Of a stretch of DNA of 64,000 nt, positions 27,029-36,019 are shown in pieces (the stretch's first letter is position 1; every line of letters starts with the position of its first letter). The position numbers and the translations under genes were made by a program. The stretch is from positions 61,083-125,082 of the forward strand of contig NZ_KQ960953.1 in NCBI RefSeq assembly GCF_001553405.1, read 5' to 3'. The notes under the pieces are model-generated. The model worked only from the letters and a program-made list of their open reading frames with translations. It made no database searches and was not told the DNA's origin. The stretch is from Megasphaera hutchinsoni. Lineage in GTDB: Bacteria > Bacillota > Negativicutes > Veillonellales > Megasphaeraceae.

Positions 27029-29101
27029 ATGAAGGAATATACCAGTGAGCAGATTCGCAATGTAGCTGTGCTTTCTCATGATGGAGCGGGTAAAACGGCG
27101 GTGGTTGAATCGGTTCTATTTACGTGCGGGGCGATTGATGCAGTTGGTGTCGGGAAAGATAATAAGCATGTCATGGATTATGAACCAGAAGAAATTAAAC
27201 GTAATGTAACGATTCAATTAGGTATAGCTCCTTGCCAGTGGGAGGACCATAAAATCAATTTCTTGGACACTCCGGGATATTCGGAATTTTGCGGCGAAGT
27301 GCGTTCGGCATTACGGGCGGCAGACAGTATCTTGTTAGTTGTATCAGCGGAAACGGGAATTGAAATAGATACCGAACGAGCATGGGATTATGGTGTGGCG
27401 TTACAATTGCCGCGGATGGTTTATGTAAATAAAATGGACGGAGAACAAGCCGATTTTTTTGGTTGCTTAGAAAAGATGCGGTCTGTTTTTGGGAAATCGA
27501 TTATGCCGTTACAAATTCCGTTAGGTGAAGGAAAAGATTTTCGTGGGATTATTGATGTATGCAAGTTGATTGCATGGGAATGGACAAATGGAGAATGTAA
27601 AGAAATTAAAGTACCGCCTGAATATATGGCGAAGGCAAGACAAGTAAGGGAAATGTGCATGGAAGCCGCGGCAGAAGGTGATGATGCATTATTAGAAAAA
27701 TATTTAGAAGGAGAAGAATTAACATTAGAAGAACTTCGGTTAGGGTTACGGCAAGGGATGCTAACTGGTCGTGTATGCCCCGTCATGTGTGGCAGTGCTA
27801 GATATCATATTGGGACACAAGAATTATTGCGGCGAATTATTACCTATATGCCAGCGGGATCACAAAAAGTTATATCAGGACAAGATGAACAACAAAAGGA
27901 TGTTGTATTAGTATATGCGAATAAACCTTTTTCAGGGTTTGTGTTTAAGACAACTATTGATCCCTTTGCCGGTAAATTAAGTTATGTGCGAGTTTTTTCG
28001 GGAACGTTAAAAGAAGGAGATAAAATTTATAATGTAACACAAGGCAAAGAGGAAAAGTTAAATAAAATATTGCTTTTAACGGGTAAAGAAACGCAGTCTG
28101 TAACACAAGCTGTAGCGGGGGATATTATCGTATTACCTAAGCTGGCTGATACTCGTACGGGCGATACATTAGCGACGACAGATTTTATTGTTCGGTATGA
28201 TCCGATTCGTTTTCCCAAACCATTGCATCAGGTTGCTTTGGGGGTTGAGAAAAAAGGGGAAGAAGAAAAATTGGTTAATGCTTTAGTGCGAATTAGTGAA
28301 GAAGATCCGACGTGTCAAGTTGAAAAAAGTATTGAAGGAAAACAAATTTTATTGCGGTGCATGGGGGACGTTCATTTCGATCATATTATGACTAAAATAG
28401 AGCGTAAATATGGCCTTAAGGCTGTAGTAGAAGAGATGTATATTCCGTATAGGGAGACGATTAAGGGAAAAGCAACGGCTGAAGGAAAGCATAAAAAACA
28501 AAGTGGTGGACATGGGCAATATGGACATGTTGTACTAGAAATGGAGCCGATACAAGGGGACGGTGAGTTCGAGTTTGTAGATGCTATTTTTGGTGGTGCT
28601 GTACCAAAACAATATATTCCAGCAGTTGAAAAGGGTGTACAAGAAACCTTGCAAAAAGGTATGTTAGCAGGGTTCCCTCTCATTCATATTAAAGTGACGT
28701 TAAAAGATGGTTCTTATCATACGGTTGATTCTTCGGAAATGGCCTTTAAAATGGCGGCTGCTGTGGCTTTGAAAAAGGGCATTCCTGAAGCAGATCCTGT
28801 GTTATTAGAACCTATTTATACGGTGGAAGTAGTTATACCAGAAGAATTTATGGGCGATATTATGGGAGATTTTAGTGGTCGGCGTGGACGTATTTTAGGG
28901 ATGGAACCACATCGCAATAGAAAGGGGATTATTGTTGTAAAGGCTCAGGTACCTTTGGCGGAAATGATTGGATATGTAACGGTATTACGTTCTATGACAC
29001 AGGGAAAAGGAACATTTAATTTAGCTTTTTATGCATATGAAGAAGTTCCTAAAAAAATTACCGAAGAGATTATTGCAGCACGAGCACAGGCAAAAGAATA
29101 A
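27029..29101 (+). CDS. Elongation factor G-like GTPase (paralogue class)
   Basis: 690 residues with all five EF-G domains: G1 SHDGAGKT, G3 DTPGYSEF, G4 NKMD and the C-terminal EFG IV/V folds. Canonical EF-G has DTPGH with a catalytic His; here Tyr is found, which is usual for the EF-G-like paralogue group and sets it apart from the translocase. It is unlinked to rpsL/rpsG/tuf. Its exact role (ribosome recycling, stress translation) is not established. Ribosome site AGGAGG. Confidence 0.85.
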   Translation: MKEYTSEQIRNVAVLSHDGAGKTAVVESVLFTCGAIDAVGVGKDNKHVMDYEPEEIKRNVTIQLGIAPCQWEDHKINFLDTPGYSEFCGEVRSALRAADSILLVVSAETGIEIDTERAWDYGVALQLPRMVYVNKMDGEQADFFGCLEKMRSVFGKSIMPLQIPLGEGKDFRGIIDVCKLIAWEWTNGECKEIKVPPEYMAKARQVREMCMEAAAEGDDALLEKYLEGEELTLEELRLGLRQGMLTGRVCPVMCGSARYHIGTQELLRRIITYMPAGSQKVISGQDEQQKDVVLVYANKPFSGFVFKTTIDPFAGKLSYVRVFSGTLKEGDKIYNVTQGKEEKLNKILLLTGKETQSVTQAVAGDIIVLPKLADTRTGDTLATTDFIVRYDPIRFPKPLHQVALGVEKKGEEEKLVNALVRISEEDPTCQVEKSIEGKQILLRCMGDVHFDHIMTKIERKYGLKAVVEEMYIPYRETIKGKATAEGKHKKQSGGHGQYGHVVLEMEPIQGDGEFEFVDAIFGGAVPKQYIPAVEKGVQETLQKGMLAGFPLIHIKVTLKDGSYHTVDSSEMAFKMAAAVALKKGIPEADPVLLEPIYTVEVVIPEEFMGDIMGDFSGRRGRILGMEPHRNRKGIIVVKAQVPLAEMIGYVTVLRSMTQGKGTFNLAFYAYEEVPKKITEEIIAARAQAKE

Positions 29102-29139
29102 AAAAAATACCTCGACAATATTGTCGAGGTATTTTTTTA
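29101..29139. terminator. Bidirectional terminator between EF-G-like and pyk genes
   Basis: Nearly perfect palindrome AAATACCTCGACAATATTGT... with T-run; the stop codon of each gene touches it. Confidence 0.88.
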
Positions 29140-30882
29140 TCGAGCATTGGTGATACCACGGAATATGGTATCACGATTACTATCAACGGTTACTGTATCA
29201 TTGTTTTTTAAAATTTTTGTCGCATTTTTAGCACCGATTACAGCAGGTAGGCCTAAAGTTAAGGCGATAATTGCAGCCTCACTGGTAAGACCACTTTCTT
29301 CTGCAACGATAGCTTTGGCTCGTTTCATGTAGGAGATAAACTCTGGCTCTGCTGATTTTAAAACAAGGATACAATCATCAGTGAAGCGTTGCTTTAAGTT
29401 AGTTAATGTATCGGCGATGCAGACGGTACCGATGGCCGATCCTTTTCCTATTCCCGTACCTGATAATAAAATATCGCCTACCACTTGCACGCGGATCATG
29501 TTGGTAGAACCCGATTGCCCAACGGGTACACCTGCGGTTAAGACGACTAAATCTCCCACGTTAATTAAGTGATGGGTTAAGGCTGATTGGATAGCGGTAT
29601 GGACTACTTCATCGGAATTTTTGGCAGGTTCACCGAGGATTGCTTGTACACCCCAATTTAATTGAAGGGTACGTATAATGTCTTTATGAGGGGATACAGC
29701 AATGATTGGGCATGAGGGTCTAAACTTTGAAATCATTTGAGCGGTGCTTCCCTTTTCGGTGGAAGCAATAATTGCTGCGGCATGCAAATCTTCTGCAATT
29801 TTTACGACTCCTTTACCAATGGATTCTGTGGTTGTGGGAGCGGCATAATGTTGTGTTTGATGATGGAAGGGATAATGCCCTTCTGTATAGGTGGCAACTT
29901 TGTTCATAGTGGTTACTGCTTCAATGGGATATAGTCCATTGGCGGTTTCTCCACTGAGCATAATCGCATCGGTTCCATCTAAAATTGCATTAGCTACGTC
30001 ACTTGTTTCCGCACGTGTGGGGCGTGGATTGGCACACATAGATTCTAACATTTGGGTGGCCGTAATGACGGGTTTACCAGCGATATTGCATTTTTGAATA
30101 AGCATTTTTTGGAGGGTAGGGACTTTTTCGGCAGGAATTTCTACGCCTAAATCACCACGTGCGACCATAATACCATCGCTTAGCTGAATGATTTCGTCAA
30201 TGTTTTGTACGGCTGTTTGACATTCTATTTTTGCAATGATTTTTATGGTTGAATGATTATCCTCTAATAATTTTCGAATAGCAATAATATCTTCTCCTTT
30301 TTGAATAAAGGATGCAGCAATAAAATCCATGTGCATGTCTATGCCAAAAAGAATATCTTCTATATCGGATTGAGATATTGCTGGTAAATTAAGTATTGTA
30401 CCTGGGATGGCAACACGTTTTCGATCGCTCATTTTTCCTGTATTTAAAATTTGCGTGTGAATTTCTGTGTCTGTTATGCGTTCTACGCTTAAGGTTACGA
30501 GTCCATCTGATAAAAGAATGTGACTGCCTATGGAAATATCTTTAGGTAAATCTTTATAATTTACAGAGGCAATGGTTTCATTTCCTATCAATGAACGTGT
30601 AGTTAAGGTGAAAGGCTGTCCTGCTTTCATTATAATGGAACCATTTTCGAAGGAACCTAAACGAATTTCTGGACCTTTGGTATCTAACATTAGAGCTATG
30701 GGAATTTGTGATTTTTTTGAAATATTTCGGACGAGGTCAATTCGTTTTTTATGTTCTTCATGGGTACCGTGGGAAAAGTTAAAACGAGCAATATTCATGC
30801 CCGAATTAATTAAATTTTCAATTATTTCTGGTGTTTGTGAACTAGGACCTAAGGTGCAAACAATTTTTGTCTTTTTGGGCAT
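29137..30882 (-). CDS. pyk: Pyruvate kinase with C-terminal PEP-utiliser domain
   Basis: 581 residues. N-terminal TIM barrel with TKIVCTLGPSSQ, active-site region IIAKIECQTAVQN and MVARGDLGVE, regulatory domain, and an extra C-terminal domain of about 100 residues (GSAIGTVCIA to the end) homologous to the phosphohistidine swivel domain of PEP synthases. In it the usual catalytic TxxGGxxSHAAI motif appears as EESGLTSEAAI, without the phosphorylated His, as is usual for this extension in Bacillus-type enzymes. Confidence 0.95.
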   Translation of the reverse strand: MPKKTKIVCTLGPSSQTPEIIENLINSGMNIARFNFSHGTHEEHKKRIDLVRNISKKSQIPIALMLDTKGPEIRLGSFENGSIIMKAGQPFTLTTRSLIGNETIASVNYKDLPKDISIGSHILLSDGLVTLSVERITDTEIHTQILNTGKMSDRKRVAIPGTILNLPAISQSDIEDILFGIDMHMDFIAASFIQKGEDIIAIRKLLEDNHSTIKIIAKIECQTAVQNIDEIIQLSDGIMVARGDLGVEIPAEKVPTLQKMLIQKCNIAGKPVITATQMLESMCANPRPTRAETSDVANAILDGTDAIMLSGETANGLYPIEAVTTMNKVATYTEGHYPFHHQTQHYAAPTTTESIGKGVVKIAEDLHAAAIIASTEKGSTAQMISKFRPSCPIIAVSPHKDIIRTLQLNWGVQAILGEPAKNSDEVVHTAIQSALTHHLINVGDLVVLTAGVPVGQSGSTNMIRVQVVGDILLSGTGIGKGSAIGTVCIADTLTNLKQRFTDDCILVLKSAEPEFISYMKRAKAIVAEESGLTSEAAIIALTLGLPAVIGAKNATKILKNNDTVTVDSNRDTIFRGITNAR

Positions 30883-30990
30883 ATATACCCCTCCCTTTTT
30901 CTAAAAAATACATATAATTAAATTAATATATAGGATTTTAATTGTGTTTAGTGTATCTTATAAATAGGAGTGTGGCAAGTGAAATATAAA

Positions 30991-31023
30991 AATAGCCGCC
31001 ATCTGTTTATGAGAGCGGTTATT
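30991..31023 (-). terminator. Terminator of queC
   Basis: On the minus strand: stem AATAACCGC/GCGGCTATT followed by TTTTA. Confidence 0.6.
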
Positions 31024-31024
31024 T

Positions 31025-31705
31025 TTATAAAGCAGGATCTTTTTTATTGTTAGCAGCAAAAGCCGCAGCTCGATCGCGGCATGTTCCGCACACTCCGCAA
31101 GGATGCTCTTTTCCTTCATAGCAGCTCCACGTTAAATGATAGGGGGCATGTAAAGATAAGCCTTCTTGCACGACACGTGCCTTATTCCAATGTAATAATG
31201 GTGCTTTTAATTGACAGGTACGACCAGATCCTTCATAAATAGCATTGGCCATAGCTGTTTCAAATTCAGGAGTGCAATCGGGATAAGCACGACCGGCTGC
31301 ATCATCGGCATGTGCTCCATAGTAAATATAATTTGCTTGTGTGCTTACAGCAAGTGCGGCGGCGAAGGATAGAAAAAGACCGTTGCGGAAAGGTACATAA
31401 GTATCTAGCGTTCCCGTACCTCCTTTTTCAGCGAGTTGTGTTGCATAAGAGGTGTGGGCAATTTTTCCTTGGCGACCTGCTAATAGTACACAGTTACTAA
31501 GTGAAAATGCTTGAGAAACATCGATTTCCCTATGTAATACTTGATAGTAGCTCGCAATATCTCTGGCAGCAGTGAGTTCTTTTGCATGTTTTTGCCCATA
31601 ATAAGCCGTTACAGCGAGTACTTCTTTTACACCATATGTTTGGATGGCGAGGGCTAAACAAGTGGTTGAATCAATACCACCACTAAGTAATACTAAACAT
31701 TTCAT
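31025..31705 (-). CDS. queC: 7-cyano-7-deazaguanine synthase (QueC)
   Basis: Converts 7-carboxy-7-deazaguanine to preQ0 for queuosine. 226 residues with the PP-loop LLSGGIDSTT at residue 7 and the C-terminal zinc site HPCGVCGTC near 200. queD, queE and queF are not in the window, and no preQ1 riboswitch was seen upstream. Confidence 0.95.
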   Translation of the reverse strand: MKCLVLLSGGIDSTTCLALAIQTYGVKEVLAVTAYYGQKHAKELTAARDIASYYQVLHREIDVSQAFSLSNCVLLAGRQGKIAHTSYATQLAEKGGTGTLDTYVPFRNGLFLSFAAALAVSTQANYIYYGAHADDAAGRAYPDCTPEFETAMANAIYEGSGRTCQLKAPLLHWNKARVVQEGLSLHAPYHLTWSCYEGKEHPCGVCGTCRDRAAAFAANNKKDPAL

Positions 31706-31790
31706 AGGATTTTCCCCTTTGCAACATATTCTTGTTTTATTTTATCAAGGAAAAGGAAAAAAGCAAGTGAAATTTGCATTTTTATATAGT

Positions 31791-32618
31791 TTATTGCCCT
31801 GAGGTAGTGAGCAATGCTTTTTCCGCTGAATTAGGTAACATGGGGGGATTTTCGCCAAACCATTTTTGATAAATTTTTTGGAATTTGCCATTAGCTTTTA
31901 AAGTAGCTAAGGCTGTATTGATTTCTTGTTGTAATTGTGAATTATCTTTATTCATGGCAAAGGCTAAATATTCGCTATGGGTATTCGGTAAATTAATTAC
32001 TTTGAATTTTCCTTTTCCTTGATTCTGGAGATAATAATCAGCTACGGGTTTATCTAAAATGCCAGCTGGGGAGCCGCCTACTTGTAATTCCATAATGACG
32101 TCAGCATTGTGATCAAATTGTTTGGTTTGTATATTATTTTTAGTACAATAATCAGCGGCAGTTGTTCCCATTTGTACGGCAACTGTTTTATTGTGAAGTG
32201 CGGATAGAGAAGTAATTTCACTATTTATAGGTACTAATAAGACCAATTTTGATTCATAAAACGGTGCAGAAAAAGCAACTTTTTTTGCTCTTTCCGCCGA
32301 TAAAGTGATACCAGAAGCACCTAAATCCATGGTATGCTGTTGTAAGGCGGGAATAATTCCTGCAAATGGAATATTATTCATGACTACTGGACGTCCGATT
32401 TCGTGGGAAATTTCATTTAATAAGTCAATTTCAAATCCCTTATAGTCAGAGGATGATGCGTCATCTTTAAATTCAAAAGGAACAAATGTAGCATTAGTAC
32501 ACACTTGCAAGGGTTCGTTTGCGGTGTTTTTAGTAGTTGTTTGATTACTGCAGCCACTTAAACAAAAGACGATGGTAGTTATCGTGCATAGTAAAGAAAA
32601 TAGTTTTATATGTTTCAT
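31791..32618 (-). CDS. Amino-acid-type ABC transporter substrate-binding lipoprotein
   Basis: 275 residues. Lipobox LSGC near residue 20 gives a lipid-anchored extracytoplasmic protein, followed by a family-3 solute-binding fold (FVPFEFKD, YKGFEIDLLNEI, FSAPFYES). The specificity is probably a polar amino acid. The start at 32618 has GGAGG 7 bases upstream; a longer frame to 32681 lacks support. No permease or ATPase is adjacent, so it is an orphan. Confidence 0.88.
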   Translation of the reverse strand: MKHIKLFSLLCTITTIVFCLSGCSNQTTTKNTANEPLQVCTNATFVPFEFKDDASSSDYKGFEIDLLNEISHEIGRPVVMNNIPFAGIIPALQQHTMDLGASGITLSAERAKKVAFSAPFYESKLVLLVPINSEITSLSALHNKTVAVQMGTTAADYCTKNNIQTKQFDHNADVIMELQVGGSPAGILDKPVADYYLQNQGKGKFKVINLPNTHSEYLAFAMNKDNSQLQQEINTALATLKANGKFQKIYQKWFGENPPMLPNSAEKALLTTSGQ

Positions 32619-32660
32619 ATACATACCTCCAAATGAATCAATAATTATTAAACTAGATAA

Positions 32661-32689
32661 ATTATACAATAAAAAATACACGATGTCTA
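32661..32689 (-). promoter_or_regulatory. Promoter of the solute-binding lipoprotein gene
   Basis: On the minus strand: -35 TAGACA, 17-base spacer, -10 TATAAT. Confidence 0.65.
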
Positions 32690-32790
32690 CAGTAAAATGG
32701 AATAAAAATTCAAAATAATGAAATAAGAATAAAAAGACAGAGAAATAAAACGATATATGAACTTATGAATAGAATAGAAATGGAGTAAAT

Positions 32791-33339
32791 ATGCGAGATG
32801 ATAAAATAAAAATGATTTGGTCTATTATTACTAGATTTGGATATTTAATATATATCATTTATGGGATATATGCGTGGTTGTATCCTCGTAAGAATAAGCA
32901 AAAGGTATATCAGCGGCAATCTTTGATCTATTGTTTAGGGGCTGTTTTTAGTGGTTCAATTGTATCGTGGCTGATAGGAAAGCTATGGTATCGTCCACGT
33001 CCTTTTGTGCAACAACATATTACCCCTTGGCATATACATCGAGCTACGCCCTCTTTTCCGAGTAATCATGCGATGAATAGTATAGCTGTTTCGCTGTTAT
33101 TAGTTATGCGAGGACATAAAGCAGGATGGGGGCTATTATTGTGGTCCGTTATTTTAGCGTGTTCACGTTTTTTTTGTCGGCTTCACTATTGGTCAGATAT
33201 TATTGGGGGCATGTTTTTAGGGGGAAGCATTAGTTTATTGATTTATAAAAGTGATAGGATGAGTCGTTTTAGTCACTATATTGTGCGTAGATGTGCACGT
33301 GGAGAAATCTTGCTTAAGCAATGGCTTCATGGGTGGTAA
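32791..33339 (+). CDS. PAP2-family phosphatase (undecaprenyl-diphosphatase-like)
   Basis: 182-residue membrane protein with the three PAP2 signatures: KLWYRPRP near 70, PSFPSNHAMN near 90 (PSGH-like) and SRFFCRLHYWSD near 130. Such small forms often dephosphorylate undecaprenyl diphosphate on the outer face (BcrC-like) or act on other lipid phosphates. Transcribed alone, facing away from the lipoprotein gene. No strong ribosome site apart from ATGGAG. Confidence 0.82.
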   Translation: MRDDKIKMIWSIITRFGYLIYIIYGIYAWLYPRKNKQKVYQRQSLIYCLGAVFSGSIVSWLIGKLWYRPRPFVQQHITPWHIHRATPSFPSNHAMNSIAVSLLLVMRGHKAGWGLLLWSVILACSRFFCRLHYWSDIIGGMFLGGSISLLIYKSDRMSRFSHYIVRRCARGEILLKQWLHGW

Positions 33340-33349
33340 TTAAATAAAA

Positions 33350-33388
33350 GCCATAAAAAGAATAAACAGATGGGGTTCTTTTTATGGC
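33350..33388 (-). terminator. Hairpin after bioB
   Basis: 13-bp stem GCCATAAAAAGAA/TTCTTTTTATGGC with a 13-base loop. On the minus strand TTTTATTT follows, so it ends the bioB transcript; on the plus strand no T-run follows. Confidence 0.65.
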
Positions 33389-33444
33389 AGATATAGAGGG
33401 TATAAGGGAATATTTAATTATCGTGGAGCAGATAAGATGAGCAT

Positions 33445-34437
33445 TTAGGCATTAGGTTGTGTACAAGGACGCTCTAAATCACGAAGCATTTGTTGATCTA
33501 ATGATGTTTCGTTGCCACGGGTGGTTAAATAACCGCCAATCATAATACCATTTAGACCACCCGTTAATGCATAAGGTTGGAGAGTGCGTAAATTTACTTC
33601 TCTACCACCAGCTGTACGTATTAATGCATGAGGTAAGATAAAGCGAAAGACAGCGAATGTGCGGAGAATTTCTAACGGTGGTACAAGAGGATTATTGGCA
33701 AAGGGAGTGCCTTTTACGGGATTTAAAATGTTGAGGGGAACAGAATCAATCCCAAAATTTTTTAGAGCAAAGGCCATTTCAATTCGTTGTTTAGGTGATT
33801 CGCCCAAACCAAATATTCCGCCTGAACATACGCGTAAACCTGCTTGTTGAGCGGTATGTATCATTTTCGATTTATCGGCAAAGGTATGGGTTGAACAAAT
33901 AGAAGGAAAGTATGAAGGTGCGGTTTCTATATTAGCGTGATAGCGAGAAATACCTATTTTTTTTAACGCTTTTGCTTGGTCTAATGTAATCAGACCGAGC
34001 GAACAGCATGTTTCTAGATGAACTTCGTTTTTGATGCAGTCTAAGGCATGGAGTATTGCTGTAAATTCGGGCCCTTCAACAACGGAGCGACCGCTAGTAA
34101 CAATAGCAAAGCGAGCAGCACCAGCATTTTTGGCTTTTTTTGCAGCCTTGATGATAGACGGTGTATCTAAAAGAGGATATTCGGAGATGCCTGTTTTATA
34201 ATGGGCTGATTGAGCACAGAAACGACAATTTTCAGGACATTTACCAGAACGCCCATTAATAATGGCACAACAATCTACTTTATCGCTATGAAAGTGCTGA
34301 CGTATTTTATCGGCTAAGGCGAGCAATAAAGGTGTATCGGCAGCGGGGAGTGAGATTAGTTCATATGCTTCTGTTTTAGAAATATCGTTTCCGGCTATTA
34401 CTTTTTGTGTATAGGCTAATAATGTTTGTAAATCCAT
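33445..34437 (-). CDS. bioB: Biotin synthase (BioB)
   Basis: Radical SAM enzyme that inserts sulphur into dethiobiotin. 330 residues; the SAM-cluster motif C-x3-C-x2-C appears as CPENCRFCAQS near 61, and later Cys residues plus the Arg in RTAGGRE-x-N support the second [2Fe-2S] cluster. No other bio genes are adjacent. Control appears to be by a BirA-like operator over its promoter. Confidence 0.95.
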   Translation of the reverse strand: MDLQTLLAYTQKVIAGNDISKTEAYELISLPAADTPLLLALADKIRQHFHSDKVDCCAIINGRSGKCPENCRFCAQSAHYKTGISEYPLLDTPSIIKAAKKAKNAGAARFAIVTSGRSVVEGPEFTAILHALDCIKNEVHLETCCSLGLITLDQAKALKKIGISRYHANIETAPSYFPSICSTHTFADKSKMIHTAQQAGLRVCSGGIFGLGESPKQRIEMAFALKNFGIDSVPLNILNPVKGTPFANNPLVPPLEILRTFAVFRFILPHALIRTAGGREVNLRTLQPYALTGGLNGIMIGGYLTTRGNETSLDQQMLRDLERPCTQPNA

Positions 34438-34471
34438 GGATAAACTCCTTTAAATAACATAAAATGAATTC

Positions 34472-34498
34472 TTTGTCATTATAAGGTAAAATGACAAA
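34472..34498. repeat. Inverted repeat over the bioB promoter
   Basis: TTTGTCATT, 9 bases, AATGACAAA: perfect 9-bp arms that overlap the -10 and spacer of the bioB promoter. It may be a second operator, perhaps for the divergent MocR-type regulator. Confidence 0.5.
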
Positions 34499-34532
34499 AA
34501 AGACAACCTATATAAAAAATAAAGGTTTACAA
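34478..34532 (-). promoter_or_regulatory. bioB promoter with BirA-like operator
   Basis: On the minus strand the promoter is -35 TTGTCT, 17-base spacer, -10 TATAAT (34501-34506 and 34478-34483). A split palindrome AAGACAACC, 15 bases, GGTTTACAA lies at 34500-34532; the right half equals the BirA half site exactly and the left half agrees at 5 of 9 positions, with the correct 15-base spacing. It covers the -35 box, so holo-BirA would repress bioB. Confidence 0.65.
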
Positions 34533-34626
34533 ACAAAAGGAAAAATAAGCGAAGACCGCCTCTTTTCAGATATAATGTTTTTCGTTACAATAGGTATATA
34601 GTGTAAAAGGTGAAGGGGAAAATAGG

Positions 34627-36015
34627 ATGTTACAAATTGACCCATTAAAAAAAAGTCCTTATTATGTGCAGATCTATGCGTATTTTAGACAAGAAATAGA
34701 ACAAGGCCGCATTACGGCAGGAGTGCGTTTACCCGCGATTCGAGAATTAGCAAAACAAATCCATGTTAGTAAAATGACGGTAGAAAAAGCGTATAAACAA
34801 TTGGCAGAGGAAGGCTATATATTACAGCATTGTAAATCACGATATGAGGCGACTTACTTAGATAGGGCGATTAGTAAGAAAATTGTTTCTATTACTCCAG
34901 GTATATCGACAGGTCAAAAACGGACGTATTTATACGATTTTGGCAGTGGCGATATGGATATGGAAGGTTTTCCGCTTACATTGTGGCGCAAGTATATGAA
35001 TCGTGTTTTATCTGATCCCGTATATTTGTCGGCTTGTGATGATGAACAGGGCGTATCGGCCTTGCGGATTGCTTTAAGTAATTATGTTTATGAAACGCGT
35101 GGGGTAAAAGCAAATCCTGATTGTATTGTTATTGGTGCGGGAACGTCTACTTTGTTACATATTTTAACCACATTATTGCGTTCTTCTTATTCTCATATTG
35201 CTGTTGAAAATCCTGGGTTTCGGTTAGGGCGAGAACTATTTCGCAGTGCTGGGTATCAACTTGAAATGATACCCGTAAAAGAAGGGGCACTTGATTTATC
35301 CTCCTTAGAAAAAAAAGCGGGGCAGCTTATTTATGTGAGTCCATCACATCAATTTCCGACAGGGACGGTAATGAGAGCAGATTTACGATATCGTTTGATT
35401 ACTTGGGCAAAGACTAACGATGGTTTAATTATAGAAGATGATTATGACAGTGAATTGCGGTATTATGGTAGACCGATACCAGCATTGCAGGGATTAGATG
35501 ATGGGGAACATGTTATTTATATGGGTGCTTTATCCAAAATTTTGCCTTTTTTTGTACGACTAAGTTATATGATATTACCTTCAGCAATAGTGGCTCAATA
35601 CCATAAACAAATTAGTCTTTTTAGGCAGACTGCTTCCGTTGCTGAACAATGCGTTTTAGCGGCATATATTACAAGTGGCGAAATGTATCGGCATGTCAAA
35701 CGATTGCGGCGTATGTATCAAGAAAAGGCGATGCGTTTAGAAGGATTATTGCGGCGCACCTTTGGTTCGCAACTGGAAGTTCAGCATGTTCTTTCGGGGG
35801 TATATTGTTTAGTGCGAATTTATTCTAAGAAGACTACACAGGAATTGGTGAATGCGGCAGCGGCACAAGGTTGTAGGGTACTTTCTGTACAATCTTTTTA
35901 TGAACAACCTCAATTGTGGGATGAGCGAGAGTTTTTATTGTCATTTACGAAAATTAGTAGTGAAGAAATGCCAGAAGCGGTACAAGCTTTATATCGGGCA
36001 TGGAAAGAAGGGTAG
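34627..36015 (+). CDS. MocR/PdxR-family regulator (GntR HTH plus aminotransferase fold)
   Basis: 462 residues: GntR-type winged helix at 8-75 (LPAIRELAKQIHVSKMTVEKAYKQL) fused to a class-I aminotransferase domain with the PLP lysine in ALSKILP near 304. Such regulators sense PLP or amino compounds. Divergent from bioB with 190 bases between them, and 4 bases upstream of the yhaO homologue, with which it is probably co-transcribed. Target genes unknown. Confidence 0.85.
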   Translation: MLQIDPLKKSPYYVQIYAYFRQEIEQGRITAGVRLPAIRELAKQIHVSKMTVEKAYKQLAEEGYILQHCKSRYEATYLDRAISKKIVSITPGISTGQKRTYLYDFGSGDMDMEGFPLTLWRKYMNRVLSDPVYLSACDDEQGVSALRIALSNYVYETRGVKANPDCIVIGAGTSTLLHILTTLLRSSYSHIAVENPGFRLGRELFRSAGYQLEMIPVKEGALDLSSLEKKAGQLIYVSPSHQFPTGTVMRADLRYRLITWAKTNDGLIIEDDYDSELRYYGRPIPALQGLDDGEHVIYMGALSKILPFFVRLSYMILPSAIVAQYHKQISLFRQTASVAEQCVLAAYITSGEMYRHVKRLRRMYQEKAMRLEGLLRRTFGSQLEVQHVLSGVYCLVRIYSKKTTQELVNAAAAQGCRVLSVQSFYEQPQLWDEREFLLSFTKISSEEMPEAVQALYRAWKEG

Positions 36016-36019
36016 CAAT

